Shown in pieces: positions 6,347 through 14,088 of a stretch of 15,550 nucleotides of DNA. Source of the DNA: Acidobacteriota bacterium (GTDB lineage: Bacteria; Acidobacteriota; Terriglobia; Terriglobales; Acidobacteriaceae); assembly GCA_023410055.1 (NCBI GenBank), contig JAEYQK010000020.1, positions 1-15,550 of the forward strand. Direction: 5' to 3'. Both the position numbers and the translations under genes were made by a program. How positions within the stretch are numbered: the stretch's first letter is position 1; every line of letters begins with the position of its first letter. The notes beneath the pieces were generated by a model. It saw only the letters and a program-made list of their open reading frames with translations, was not told the origin of the DNA and searched no databases.

Positions 6347-7156
6347 TTACATTCCCATTCCTTTGCGAAACGCGAAATCGAACACCGGTGTCGGCAGGAC
6401 GGCGCGAAGTAAGGCCGCGATGTTTGCGCTCCCGTCGGGCAGATAGCGCAGGCGCGGATACTTCGAGGTCGCCGCACTCACAACGGCGCTGGCTACCAGG
6501 TTAGGGTCGTGCCCCTCTTCGATCTGCCTACGGAATCTTCTTAACGGCTTCTGGCGTACCGAAACATACGGCTCAAAGCAGGATGCCGCTGCCGGCGAAT
6601 GTTCTACGATGTCGGTCCTGATAAAGCCCGGCTCTATGACGCTGACGCGAATCCCGAAACTGCGCACCTCGTGATCTAGCGACTCGGAGAAACCGCGCAG
6701 TGCATGTTTGCTCGCGCAATAGGCGGCCGAAAACGGCATGGGCAAAAACCCGGCCATCGAACCTATGTTGATGATCCGTCCGCGCCTCTGCTTGCGCATC
6801 ACCGGCAGCACGGCATGGATCATGCGCACGGCTCCAAAGAAGTTCGTTTCCATTACGGCCCTGATTTCTTCCAGGCTCGTTTCTTCGACCGCACCTACGA
6901 TCGCGACTCCTGCATTGTTTACAAGCACGTCGATGCGCCCGGAGTCCGTGAGCACGCGCTTTACGAGGGCCCCCACCGATGCGTCTTCGCGCACATCAAG
7001 TTTCTGCATCGGAAAACTGACACTGCCGTTAGTTTTCTTCGGAGTTCGAGACGTGCCGTAAACGGCGAATCCGGCACTGGATAACTGCTCGGCACAGACT
7101 CTGCCGATACCAGAACTAGCGCCGGTGACAATGGCGACGAGGTGAATGTGCTTCAT
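6347..7156 (-). CDS. Short-chain dehydrogenase/reductase (classical SDR)
   Basis: 269-aa soluble NAD(P)-dependent oxidoreductase with a Rossmann fold. Cofactor motif TGASSGIG at 11-18; SR at about 36-37 after the second strand suggests NADP preference; NNAG at 80-83. The catalytic set is Ser133, Tyr146 and Lys150 (YCASK), followed by PGFIRTD at about 176-182. The frame is open further upstream (to 7219), but ATG 7156 directly follows GGGGGGAGGGAGCT, a strong ribosome-binding site, and begins right before the first beta strand. The substrate cannot be told; the C-terminal part (FEPYVSVRQK...DPNLVASAVV) resembles the SDR group annotated as general oxidoreductases. It is probably a single-gene unit; the palindromic copy D2 lies 21 bp after its stop. 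Confidence 0.92.
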   Translation of the reverse strand: MKHIHLVAIVTGASSGIGRVCAEQLSSAGFAVYGTSRTPKKTNGSVSFPMQKLDVREDASVGALVKRVLTDSGRIDVLVNNAGVAIVGAVEETSLEEIRAVMETNFFGAVRMIHAVLPVMRKQRRGRIINIGSMAGFLPMPFSAAYCASKHALRGFSESLDHEVRSFGIRVSVIEPGFIRTDIVEHSPAAASCFEPYVSVRQKPLRRFRRQIEEGHDPNLVASAVVSAATSKYPRLRYLPDGSANIAALLRAVLPTPVFDFAFRKGMGM

Positions 7157-7246
7157 AGCTCCCTCCCCCCACAAGAGCGAGAACACGCGAAGATATTCTG
7201 GCAGGAGGAGAGAAGTCAAATCGGGAGGGGTGGCCCATACGACGAA

Positions 7247-7295
7247 GGCGCACCGTTGCTTGGCGATCGCCCAGTTTGATCACCGTTCGTGCGCC
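7247..7295. repeat. Nested inverted repeats downstream of the HAF-repeat gene
   Basis: Outer arms GGCGCAC (7247-7253) and GTGCGCC (7289-7295) enclose a 10-bp palindrome GGCGATCGCC (7262-7271). The structure lies 20-70 bp past the stop of the reverse-strand gene. It could fold at the end of its transcript, but no clear U-run follows, so a terminator call is weak. Confidence 0.4.
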
Positions 7296-7315
7296 GGAAT
7301 ATCTCGCTCAGCCCA

Positions 7316-8239
7316 CTAGAACGGCTTTGTCGCGTGGTAGATCACAAACGAGAAGCGTCCGAAGCTGATCGGTGCTCCCGGATTGAACGAGCCCACGATA
7401 TCGCCATGATCGTTGATGCCAGTCACGACCGGGTCGAGGGCTTTTCCAAGACTTCTCAGATCGATGATCGTGATGTGCCCAAAGCGGTCGCGCACGAAGT
7501 TCTGATCGCCACATCTGCCGACGATCTGTCCCCAGTTGTTGATGCCCCGCGGTTCGGTCGATCGAGACACGCCGTTGATGCTGCACTGGAACGTTGAAGC
7601 GATGTGGCCATTCCGATATACAAAGCCGACCTCAGGCGAGGTCGAAGTGTTCTGGTAAAAGCCGACGATCGTCCCGCTTTCGTTGATCGCCTCCGCGGAC
7701 GTGATACCGCTTCCGGCATGCGAGATGGTTACGTAAGCACCGTTCCTGAAGCGCAGAAATCCATACGTCTTCTTCGTCGACGTATTGAAATACGCGCCAA
7801 CGATCCTTCGGGAATCGTTGATGCCCGATGGGATCGCCGTGAATTGGCCGCTAACTAGGTTCAGGAAAGTGACGTTTCCGTACTTGCTGCGGAAAAATCC
7901 TTTGGTCACGGTTGAGCCCCCGCTCACGTCAACCAAGTTTCCAACCGTATCCCCGAGATCGTTGATTCCAAATACGTGTGTCTCCCGACTCAGGCTCGGC
8001 GGGCCGACCGTGAACATATCGATGAAGCTGCCGTTCTGCCACACGAATCCTCGTGAAGTAAGGATCTCACCTCCGATGTAACCTGACACCTGGCGCAGAT
8101 TGTTGATCCCCTGAGCAAACGTTGCATCCGGACCTCCGCCCTCTCCAAAATGGAACGTGACGACGCGAGGGTCCTGAGCAAACGCGCACAACGCGAAAAG
8201 CAGAAGCAATCCCGGTACGATGGATCTCAACTTGGACAT
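7316..8239 (-). CDS. Secreted HAF-repeat protein
   Basis: 307-aa exported protein. The signal peptide is residues 1-21 (hydrophobic core GLLLLFALCAF, predicted cleavage AFA|QDP). The mature part is built from about six repeats of 42-48 residues, each with the core (G/A)IN..G.IVG: starts at about 44, 91, 139, 184, 232 and 274 (GINDLGDTVG, AINESGTIVG, GINNWGQIVG, GINDHGDIVG). Between cores lie GF-(V/L/F) strand motifs. This matches the HAF repeat family, common in Acidobacteria, whose function is not well defined; a beta-propeller-like or other extracellular fold is inferred. ATG 8239 is preceded by AAGGAGGAG, a strong ribosome-binding site. It is divergent from the NmrA-like gene, with 224 bp between the starts. 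Confidence 0.88.
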   Translation of the reverse strand: MSKLRSIVPGLLLLFALCAFAQDPRVVTFHFGEGGGPDATFAQGINNLRQVSGYIGGEILTSRGFVWQNGSFIDMFTVGPPSLSRETHVFGINDLGDTVGNLVDVSGGSTVTKGFFRSKYGNVTFLNLVSGQFTAIPSGINDSRRIVGAYFNTSTKKTYGFLRFRNGAYVTISHAGSGITSAEAINESGTIVGFYQNTSTSPEVGFVYRNGHIASTFQCSINGVSRSTEPRGINNWGQIVGRCGDQNFVRDRFGHITIIDLRSLGKALDPVVTGINDHGDIVGSFNPGAPISFGRFSFVIYHATKPF

Positions 8240-8463
8240 GGCGCTCCTCCTTAGTGTGCGGGAATTGAAAAGCTAGAACGCAGAAGGGAGTCCCACGTTG
8301 TCTAGTACCTCTGAGCAGAGCGCCGAGTTGGCGCAAGATGGCCGACTCGTAGCAGGATAGAAGCGGGAAGCCCACATGCATTTCCACGATGTGCGAGGCC
8401 CCGTTTGTCGGGGAGCACATCTTTTTTCGTCCGTTGTCTTGCGTCAGCGCATCCACTAGTGAC

Positions 8464-9378
8464 ATGGAAAAGAACACCTACGCCATCGTCGGAGCCTCCG
8501 GCAATACCGGGCACGTTGTCGCCTCGAAGCTTCTTGATCAGGGCCAGGACGTGCGCGTGGTCGGACGTCATTCCGATCGGTTGAAACCGCTCGTGCAGCG
8601 TGGCGCAAAAGCTGTGCTGGCCGACGCCACAGATACTGCTGCTCTCGCACATGCCTTTGACGGCGTCCGTGCGGTGTACGCCATGATTCCCCCGAACCTC
8701 GGCGCCCCCGACGCCCGCGATTATCAGATCCGCGTTGTCGATGCGACCGCCGGTGCTCTGGAAAAAGCCCGCGTACCGTTCGTCGTAGCCCTCAGCAGCT
8801 ACGGCGCTGACAAAGACTCCGGCACCGGCCCCGTCGCCGGCCTGCATTACCTTGAAGAACGGATCAAGCGGATTACGAACATCAACGCCTGGTTCATCCG
8901 CGCCGGATATTTCATGGAGAACACGTTGCCGCAGGTGCAGATCATCAAGCAGTTCGGAACGGTCGCGGGCCCGCTACGCGCCGACCTGCCAGTACCCATG
9001 ATCGCCACACGCGACATCGGCGCTTTTGCCGGCGAAAAACTTCTTGCACTCGATTTCACCGGACACAACGCGCACGAGCTTCAGGGAAATCGCGACATAA
9101 CCTACACTGAGGCCACCGCGATCATCGCCAACGCCATCGGCAAATCCGATCTCAAGTACACGCGGCTGCCCTACGATCAAGTCCGCGCCGTCTTCCTTCA
9201 GATGGGCGCGTCGCCCAGCTTCGGAGATCTCATGGTAGAGATGTTCGGCGCGCTCGACTCAGGACACATGCGGGCGCTCGAACCGCGCACGCCAGCTAAC
9301 ACGACACCAACATCCTACGAAGAATTCGTAAGGGAATATTTCGTTCCTGCATATCAAGGGCAATCCAAGGCGGCATAA
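8464..9378 (+). CDS. NmrA-like NAD(P)-binding oxidoreductase (atypical SDR)
   Basis: 304-aa cytoplasmic protein. The N-terminal Rossmann motif GASGNTG lies at 10-16, followed by VVGRHSDRL (about 32-40, the Arg suiting NADP) and DATDTAAL (54-61). It lacks the YxxxK dyad of classical SDRs, as usual in the NmrA/NAD(P)H-binding family, whose members range from redox sensors to quinone reductases. ATG 8464 is chosen because it starts just before the first strand. The frame also opens at ATG 8389, adding 25 residues with no recognisable role, and neither start has a clear Shine-Dalgarno. A terminator-like hairpin follows the stop by 7 bases. Partner and substrate unknown. Confidence 0.87.
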   Translation: MEKNTYAIVGASGNTGHVVASKLLDQGQDVRVVGRHSDRLKPLVQRGAKAVLADATDTAALAHAFDGVRAVYAMIPPNLGAPDARDYQIRVVDATAGALEKARVPFVVALSSYGADKDSGTGPVAGLHYLEERIKRITNINAWFIRAGYFMENTLPQVQIIKQFGTVAGPLRADLPVPMIATRDIGAFAGEKLLALDFTGHNAHELQGNRDITYTEATAIIANAIGKSDLKYTRLPYDQVRAVFLQMGASPSFGDLMVEMFGALDSGHMRALEPRTPANTTPTSYEEFVREYFVPAYQGQSKAA

Positions 9379-9384
9379 CTCAAA

Positions 9385-9417
9385 AGCCCCATCCCTCGAT
9401 TACCGACGGATGGGGCT
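9385..9417. terminator. Terminator hairpin between convergent genes
   Basis: Stem AGCCCCATCC (9385-9394) with GGATGGGGCT (9408-9417), extended inward by three pairs (TCG/CGA) after a C.C mismatch. It lies between the stop of the NmrA-like gene (9378) and the stop of the diguanylate cyclase gene (9440). T-rich sequence follows loosely on the + strand (ATTCTTT), and TTT on the reverse strand. It is probably a bidirectional terminator. Confidence 0.65.
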
Positions 9418-9439
9418 CGTATTCTTTGAAAAGCTGAGT

Positions 9440-10384
9440 TCAGCTCTCCACTGAGACGCGATCTCGTCCGGCCTGCTTGCTTTCATAAAGCAATCGGTCA
9501 ACGCGAGCCAGCGCCGTTTCCATACTGTCTTCAGGGCGCACGTAAACGGCCCCGATAGAAGCCGTTACGCTGATGCGCTGCTTCTCGCATTCCACCTCAG
9601 TTTGGGCGATCATGACGCGGCAGCGTTCTGCTAACGCCTGTAGGCCGTCTTTGCTGGCGTCGGACAGCAATGCAAGGAATTCGTCGCCACCCCAACGTGC
9701 GGACACATCCGAATCGCGCAGCGCGCCAGTAAGCGTCTTCGCAACTGATGACAACACGGCATCCCCCGTCTGATGGCCATAACGGTCGTTGACCTCCTTG
9801 AACTCGTCGAGGTCGAGCATCAGCAAGCCCATCCTGCCGGACATCGCCTTCTGTTCAGCCAAGAGTTGCGGAAAACGCATTTCAAGATAACGCCGGTTGG
9901 GAATGTGCGTCACGACATCGAGATACGCCAACTTCTCCAGTTCGGCGACGCGGCGTTCCGAGTTGCGTGGACTGGCGTCGCGAAACACCTCAATCGCAGC
10001 GACAACTTTGCCGTCGTTGTCGAAAATTGGCTGTGTGTGGACCGTGACCGGAACGCGATGTCCAAGCTTGTGCCGTAGAAAAACGTGACCCTCGCGCGGT
10101 TTGCCGTCCTGCAACGTCTGCTGTAGCGGGCACCCGTCAAAACACAGGAGCTTGCCTTTGTCGTCCACATGCACGAGGATGTTCTCGTAGCAGCAGTGTC
10201 CGACGACCTCTTCGCGCGTGTAGCCGGCGGTCTTCTCGGCCGACTGGTTCCAGTGCACGATCTGCCGGTCAGGATTGACGAGATATACCGCGTCAAACAG
10301 GCCGCTGACCAGGCGCTCGTATAGCTCCGATCGATCGACGCTCTCGATCTGCACCAGCTCCGGTTTGGTCACGCCTGAACTCAT
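9440..10384 (-). CDS. PAS-GGDEF diguanylate cyclase
   Basis: 314-aa soluble signalling enzyme making cyclic di-GMP from two GTP. A PAS domain spans about 20-135 (LFDAVYLVNPDRQIVHWNQSAEKTAGY, then the PAC part HRVPVTVHTQPIFD). A helical linker (about 140-152) leads to the GGDEF domain, about 153-312. The active-site motif is GGDEF at 232-236. The allosteric inhibitory site RxxD is intact (R223-D226, five residues before GGDEF), so product feedback is expected. The PAS domain carries Cys64, Cys65, Cys81 and Cys85 (GHCCYENILVH, LLCFDGCPL), a set that could bind metal or sense redox. There is no transmembrane segment. It is divergent from the MerR-type gene, 189 bp between starts, with no strong Shine-Dalgarno before ATG 10384. 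Confidence 0.93.
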   Translation of the reverse strand: MSSGVTKPELVQIESVDRSELYERLVSGLFDAVYLVNPDRQIVHWNQSAEKTAGYTREEVVGHCCYENILVHVDDKGKLLCFDGCPLQQTLQDGKPREGHVFLRHKLGHRVPVTVHTQPIFDNDGKVVAAIEVFRDASPRNSERRVAELEKLAYLDVVTHIPNRRYLEMRFPQLLAEQKAMSGRMGLLMLDLDEFKEVNDRYGHQTGDAVLSSVAKTLTGALRDSDVSARWGGDEFLALLSDASKDGLQALAERCRVMIAQTEVECEKQRISVTASIGAVYVRPEDSMETALARVDRLLYESKQAGRDRVSVES

Positions 10385-10530
10385 AGACTAGTCGCGATAT
10401 CGAGATCGCAATAACAGTTTTACATCAATGTTCGTAGTCTTAGATGCCGCATTGCGGACGAGGTGCTCTTTTCTTGAACTTAAGTAACGTCGGTAATGCT
10501 TCTCGCCAAAACAACCTTTCAGAAATATCC

Positions 10531-10566
10531 TTGACCTGTCTAAAGCTGTAGGGTTGAAAGTAAGGA
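10531..10566 (+). promoter_or_regulatory. Candidate MerR-type promoter and ribosome-binding site
   Basis: TTGACC (10531-10536) is followed by TGTCTAAAGCTGTAGGG and TTGAAAGT. The TTGACCT...AGGGTT layout resembles promoters bound by MerR-family activators, in which the operator lies inside a long spacer. The dyad is weak (CCT with AGG, 12 bases apart). TAAGGA at 10561-10566 is a good Shine-Dalgarno seven bases before the ATG at 10574. Autoregulation by the downstream gene is inferred. Confidence 0.4.
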
Positions 10567-10573
10567 CTGAGCG

Positions 10574-11098
10574 ATGCTGACCGTTTCCAAACTCGCTAGA
10601 AGCTGCGGCCTGAGCCGCACAACGCTTCTCTACTACGAATCGATCGGGCTGATGAAACCCGCCGAGCGCAGCGACGGCAATTACCGTTGCTACACGGACA
10701 AAGACCTGCAGCGATTGCGGCAGATCTGCATGTACCGCGACTCGGGGCTGAAGCTCGAAGACATTCGTTCGATACTGGAGCGCCCGGAGAATGATGCGTC
10801 CTCGGTCTTGAAACGGCGGTTGGTGGAGATCAATGCCGAGATCGAGACGCTCCGCGGACATCAACGGGCGATCCTGAAACTGCTGAATGCAAAGAAAAGT
10901 TTGTGGAGGTTAAAAGTGGTTACGAAAGAAAAGTGGGTCTCCATCATGAAAGCCGCCGGCTTCACTGAAGACGACATGAAGCGCTGGCACTCGCAGTTCG
11001 AAAAGGCCGCTCCCTCGGAGCACCAGGAGTTCCTCGAATTCCTGCACATCTCCACGGACGAAATCAAAAACATTCGCGAGTGGAGCAAGAAGGCGTAG
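10574..11098 (+). CDS. MerR family transcriptional regulator
   Basis: 174-aa DNA-binding protein. Residues 1-70 are a typical MerR winged helix-turn-helix (VSKLARSCGLSRTTLLYYESIGL, then RCYTDKDLQRLRQICMYRDSGLKLEDI). A dimerising coiled coil follows at about 77-108. The C-terminal 55 residues (EKWVSIMKAAGFTEDDMKRWH...EFLEFLHISTDEIKNIREWS) are helical and contain no cysteine cluster of the metal-sensing type; the two Cys residues, C11 and C52, lie in the DNA-binding part. An organic or hydrophobic effector, or a protein partner, is more likely than a metal, by inference. The start is supported by TAAGGA. No co-transcribed target is adjacent; the nearest candidates are itself and the divergent diguanylate cyclase. 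Confidence 0.9.
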   Translation: MLTVSKLARSCGLSRTTLLYYESIGLMKPAERSDGNYRCYTDKDLQRLRQICMYRDSGLKLEDIRSILERPENDASSVLKRRLVEINAEIETLRGHQRAILKLLNAKKSLWRLKVVTKEKWVSIMKAAGFTEDDMKRWHSQFEKAAPSEHQEFLEFLHISTDEIKNIREWSKKA

Positions 11099-11117
11099 TC
11101 GTTTTTCGCTTGTGTAG

Positions 11118-11138
11118 GGACGGGGCTGTGCCCCGTCC
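11118..11138 (+). terminator. GC-rich hairpin after the MerR gene
   Basis: GGACGGGGC (11118-11126) and GCCCCGTCC (11130-11138) form a perfect 9-bp stem with loop TGT, 20 bases after the MerR stop codon. No U-run follows (GGTTATGAAG). It may help end transcription, or be a REP-like palindrome. Confidence 0.45.
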
Positions 11139-11235
11139 GGTTATGAAGTACTTTTATGGCACGCGGTAGGCTCGGGTCTGCCGCTTTTCATTTGCCGTTG
11201 CCAATCGTGCAGCTCAGGTGTATATCCGATAGACC

Positions 11236-12642
11236 ATGAGAATCGGCAGCTTCGAAGCACTCAGTCGAGCCGTTGTGTTTCTGTGTGTTACCCAGTTCTG
11301 CGCGTTTACCTACGGGCAGACACAGCAAAAGCCCGCTGCGGACGAGCGTTTCGTCGAAAGCACTCGCAAAACGGCATTGCGATTCCTTCCACTCGTGCAG
11401 GCCGACGCCAAAGACCAGAACATCGTATTCTCGCCGCTCGGGTTCTCATTCTCGGCGGCGTTGTTGCAGAACGGTGCCGATGAGACCGCGCGGAAAGAGA
11501 TTTGGGGCACGTTCAGCTTCGTCGCCGACAGTCCTGCCGATCTCAATGAACAAGCTTCCAATCTGAAGAACCGCATCGTTTCACCACATTCGAAAGAATC
11601 GGCGGTCACCAAGAAGCCTGTGGAAAATCCGCAGATTGGACCGCCTTACGTTCCAGCTCCTGCTCGGACCGAGCTGACGACTACCATCGCTGTTAACTCT
11701 TCCGAACGTTACCGTCCAGCATTTGTGAAGATCGCGCGGGAGAAGTATGGAGCTGAACTCGACGCGTGGCGCGGTGTCAAGGTGCGGCAGGCAAACGGCA
11801 AGCCCACGCTCGGTACGGTCGCGCTCCCAGCCGGACTAGTTGCAGGAATGGGTCAGCTTGATTTTGTTCTCATCAACAAGGTGCGCGCGGGATGCCGTTG
11901 GGATGGATGGCGTCCCAGCGATGGCCCAACCTCTGGAATCTACTTCAAGAACGGGCCGCCAGCCCTTAGACTTCCGCCACCCCTAAGACTTCCGAGTGCA
12001 AAACCTGAACCGCAAGAAGAACCAAAGGTCGTTATAGCACCAAAGTCGACTTTCACCATTCCTGGCGGAGCCGAAGTTAAGGTGCCACTGATCGAAAAGA
12101 AGGATACTTTCGCTTATTACCGCGGCGACGGGTTCCAAGCGGTTAGTACCGATTGCGACAAATTCAGCTACAACGTTTTTCTTCCCGATGAGAATCGAAG
12201 CCTCGATTGGCTAGAACGCAATCTGACTCCAGAGTCCATCGACGAACTGGAGACTCATCCCCAACGTGCCGGAATGCAGGTGTACATGCCCGAATTCAGG
12301 ATTGAGAAGGAGAGAGAATTTACGAAGTACTTGAAGGCCCTGGGCATGAAGTATTCCTTCTCTAAGTTTTCTGCTTTCAGACAATTGCTAACCAATCCGG
12401 CCGGCGCAAAACTGACGAAAGTAGGACAGAAGGCGTACGTTAAGCTTGACCACAACGGTATCGAAGCTGAAGCAATCACGTATTTCGGGGGAGTGGCGGG
12501 AGGTGTGCCCATGATGAGGAATCTGCCCCCGCCACCGCCAATGATCGTCGTCAATCGACCGTTCTTGTTCACGATTACCGACGCAGAGACGCACGCCATT
12601 TTGTTCATGGGTGCAGTGCACGATCCTCGTGTCGGAAAGTAA
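11236..12642 (+). CDS. Exported serpin family protein
   Basis: 468-aa protein with an N-terminal signal peptide (about 1-27, core AVVFLCVTQFCAF, cleavage near TYG|QTQ). Serpin features: NIVFSPLGFSFSAALLQNGADETARKEIW (62-90), MPEFRIEKEREFTKYLKALGM (351-371), hinge NGIEAEAIT (407-415) and the end signature RPFLFTITD...AILFMGAVHDP (441-464). Serpins trap serine or cysteine proteases. At 468 aa it is longer than the usual 370-400, owing to Pro-rich insertions at about 125-145 and 238-270. The hinge has Glu412 and Ile414 where inhibitory serpins prefer small residues. The reactive loop continues as YFGGVAGGVPMMRNLPPPPP, with P1 near Gly422 by counting from the hinge. Inhibitory activity is therefore uncertain. 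Its stop is 11 bp from the convergent hydrolase gene. Confidence 0.88.
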   Translation: MRIGSFEALSRAVVFLCVTQFCAFTYGQTQQKPAADERFVESTRKTALRFLPLVQADAKDQNIVFSPLGFSFSAALLQNGADETARKEIWGTFSFVADSPADLNEQASNLKNRIVSPHSKESAVTKKPVENPQIGPPYVPAPARTELTTTIAVNSSERYRPAFVKIAREKYGAELDAWRGVKVRQANGKPTLGTVALPAGLVAGMGQLDFVLINKVRAGCRWDGWRPSDGPTSGIYFKNGPPALRLPPPLRLPSAKPEPQEEPKVVIAPKSTFTIPGGAEVKVPLIEKKDTFAYYRGDGFQAVSTDCDKFSYNVFLPDENRSLDWLERNLTPESIDELETHPQRAGMQVYMPEFRIEKEREFTKYLKALGMKYSFSKFSAFRQLLTNPAGAKLTKVGQKAYVKLDHNGIEAEAITYFGGVAGGVPMMRNLPPPPPMIVVNRPFLFTITDAETHAILFMGAVHDPRVGK

Positions 12643-12653
12643 CCGAACTAGTA

Positions 12654-13493
12654 CTATGCCGCGGCCCTGGCGCTCTGCTTGAAGAACGTCAGCAACTCTT
12701 CGTTGATCTGGTCCTTCAGTGTCGAGCACATTCCGTGCGGAGCGCCCGGAATCACCTTCAGCGTCGCGCCTTTTACGAGTTTCGATGAAAGCATGGCCGA
12801 ATCTTTGATCGGTACGATCTGGTCGTCGTCGCCATGCAGGATCAGCGTCGGTATGTCGAACTTCTTCAGGTCTTCCGTGAAATCCGTTTCCGAAAACGCC
12901 TTGACGCAGTCATAGACGGCTTTCAGTCCGGCCATCATCCCCTGCAGCCAAAACGAATCGCGCAATCCCTGTGAGACCTTCGCGCCCGCACGGTTCACTC
13001 CGTAGAACGGCACGCTGAGGTCTTTCCAGTACTGCGACCGGTCCGCCTGCACCGCCGCGCGTATCTGGTCGAACACCTCCATCGGCGTGCCACCCGGATT
13101 AGTCGCCGATTTCACCATCACCGGTGGCACCGCGCTGATCAGTACAGCCATCGCCACGCGCTTTGTGCCATGACGCCCGATATACCGCGTCACCTCGCCG
13201 CCACCGGTCGAGTGCCCTACGTGGATCGCATCTTTCAGATCAAGTTTCTCCACCAGTTGCGCAAGGTCGTCGGCGTAGGTGTCCATGTCGTTGCCGTGCC
13301 ACGGCTGACTCGAGCGCCCGTGCCCGCGACGATCATGCGCAATGCAGCGATACCCGCGGTCGGCCAAGAAGAACATCTGGTCTTCCCACGCGTCCGCGCT
13401 CAGCGGCCACCCGTGACTGAAAACCACCGGCTGACCTTTGCCCCAGTCCTTGTAGTAGATCTGCGTGCCGTCGTTGGTGATGAATGTGCTCAC
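12654..13493 (-). CDS. Alpha/beta hydrolase, non-heme chloroperoxidase/esterase type
   Basis: 279-aa soluble enzyme of the cofactor-free haloperoxidase/arylesterase group. Oxyanion-side motif SHGWPLSADAW (26-36); nucleophile elbow GHSTGGG with Ser95; acid likely Asp224 in HGDDDQIVP; His253 in GAPHG. Spacing between the three fits the bacterial chloroperoxidase triad. Length is the family norm (about 275). Such enzymes hydrolyse esters or lactones and can show perhydrolase activity; the natural substrate is unknown. The start codon is GTG at 13493, preceded by GAGGAGA with seven bases between. Its 3' end nearly abuts the serpin gene. No signal peptide. Confidence 0.93.
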   Translation of the reverse strand: MSTFITNDGTQIYYKDWGKGQPVVFSHGWPLSADAWEDQMFFLADRGYRCIAHDRRGHGRSSQPWHGNDMDTYADDLAQLVEKLDLKDAIHVGHSTGGGEVTRYIGRHGTKRVAMAVLISAVPPVMVKSATNPGGTPMEVFDQIRAAVQADRSQYWKDLSVPFYGVNRAGAKVSQGLRDSFWLQGMMAGLKAVYDCVKAFSETDFTEDLKKFDIPTLILHGDDDQIVPIKDSAMLSSKLVKGATLKVIPGAPHGMCSTLKDQINEELLTFFKQSARAAA

Positions 13494-13575
13494 GAATATC
13501 TCTCCTCGTCGGTTGTCGAGAAGAGACTAGGATGCGCATTTATAGTGGGCAGGTGGCTTGATTGCTTTTGGCCTT

Positions 13576-13598
13576 CTCCTGTCCTAATCGAACAGGAG
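13576..13598. promoter_or_regulatory. Candidate operator: 7-bp inverted repeat in divergent promoter region
   Basis: CTCCTGT (13576-13582) and ACAGGAG (13592-13598) are perfect complements separated by nine bases. They lie in the 214-bp gap between the divergent hydrolase and DUF6429 genes. The size suits a dimeric repressor site. No regulator gene is adjacent, so this is tentative. Confidence 0.35.
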
Positions 13599-13707
13599 TC
13601 GATATTGCACCGTCATAATTGTATTTACACATTCAGATTGCGAACCGGGGAAGTTGGCTGAGGCCGAGACGGTGTAGCATGTTGCTGATTCGGCTGCGAG
13701 GGACATT

Positions 13708-13950
13708 ATGGAATACGATCAGGATAAAGTGGACGAGATGGTGCTGGCGTTATTGTGGCTGACTACCTTCGAGTCCGATCAAATAAAGCGAGCATGGAAA
13801 GGCTACGATTGGGACGTCATGGATCGGTTACACGCGAAAGGGTATATCTCCGACCCTCGCGGGAAGGCAAAATCGGTGATGATCACGGACGAAGGTGCGC
13901 AACGTTCGCAGGAACTGTTTGAGAAATTCTTTGCCTTGACGACGACGTGA
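13708..13950 (+). CDS. DUF6429 family protein
   Basis: 80-aa cytoplasmic protein. The sequence (DQDKVDEMVLALLWLTTFE at 5-23, RAWKGYDWDVMDRLHAKGYISDPRGKAKSV at 28-57, ITDEGAQRSQELFEKFF at 59-75) matches the DUF6429 pattern as I know it, over the full family length. The helix-rich layout with a GYISDPRGKAKSVMIT beta-hairpin-like part resembles a winged-helix fold, so DNA binding is possible but unproven. Start ATG 13708 follows GAGGGACATT, a usable ribosome-binding site. It ends about 41 bp before the proposed end of the IS110-family element, which runs in the opposite direction; a short hairpin TCCCA-TTG-TGGGA (13964-13976) lies between. Confidence 0.82.
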   Translation: MEYDQDKVDEMVLALLWLTTFESDQIKRAWKGYDWDVMDRLHAKGYISDPRGKAKSVMITDEGAQRSQELFEKFFALTTT

Positions 13951-13994
13951 AAGTCGTTTGCTTTCCCATTGTGGGATAGAGAGCTACATGGGTC

Positions 13995-14004
13995 TATGGA
14001 AGGG
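13995..14004. repeat. Subterminal inverted repeat, downstream end of the IS
   Basis: TATGGAAGGG, the exact reverse complement of 15534-15543. It lies just outside the -35-like TTGACA (14012-14007, reverse strand). Confidence 0.75.
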
Positions 14005-14045
14005 GATGTCAAGAGATAGTTTTCCCCGGCTGACTGGAATCGGCC

Positions 14046-14088
14046 ATGCTCTCGTGACATCCAGCCCCGTGATCGTATGGGCGAGCAT
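14046..14088 (-). ncRNA. Candidate guide (seeker/bridge) RNA hairpin of the IS
   Basis: A foldable segment lies in the non-coding end of the IS, between transposase stop and downstream end. The outer stem is 14046-14051 with 14083-14088 (ATGCTC/GAGCAT). The inner stem is 14064-14067 with 14079-14082 (GCCC/GGGC). It has an 11-base apical loop and a 12-base one-sided internal loop (14052-14063). IS1111-type elements are known to encode a structured guide RNA in this location, with target- and donor-pairing bases in loops. Transcript limits are unknown, and the whole 14013-14403 stretch is the search space. No credible protein gene lies in it. Confidence 0.4.

Noticed and set aside
8302..8847. 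181-aa reverse open frame overlapping the NmrA-like gene
   Set aside because: Antisense shadow of a clear NmrA-like coding sequence.
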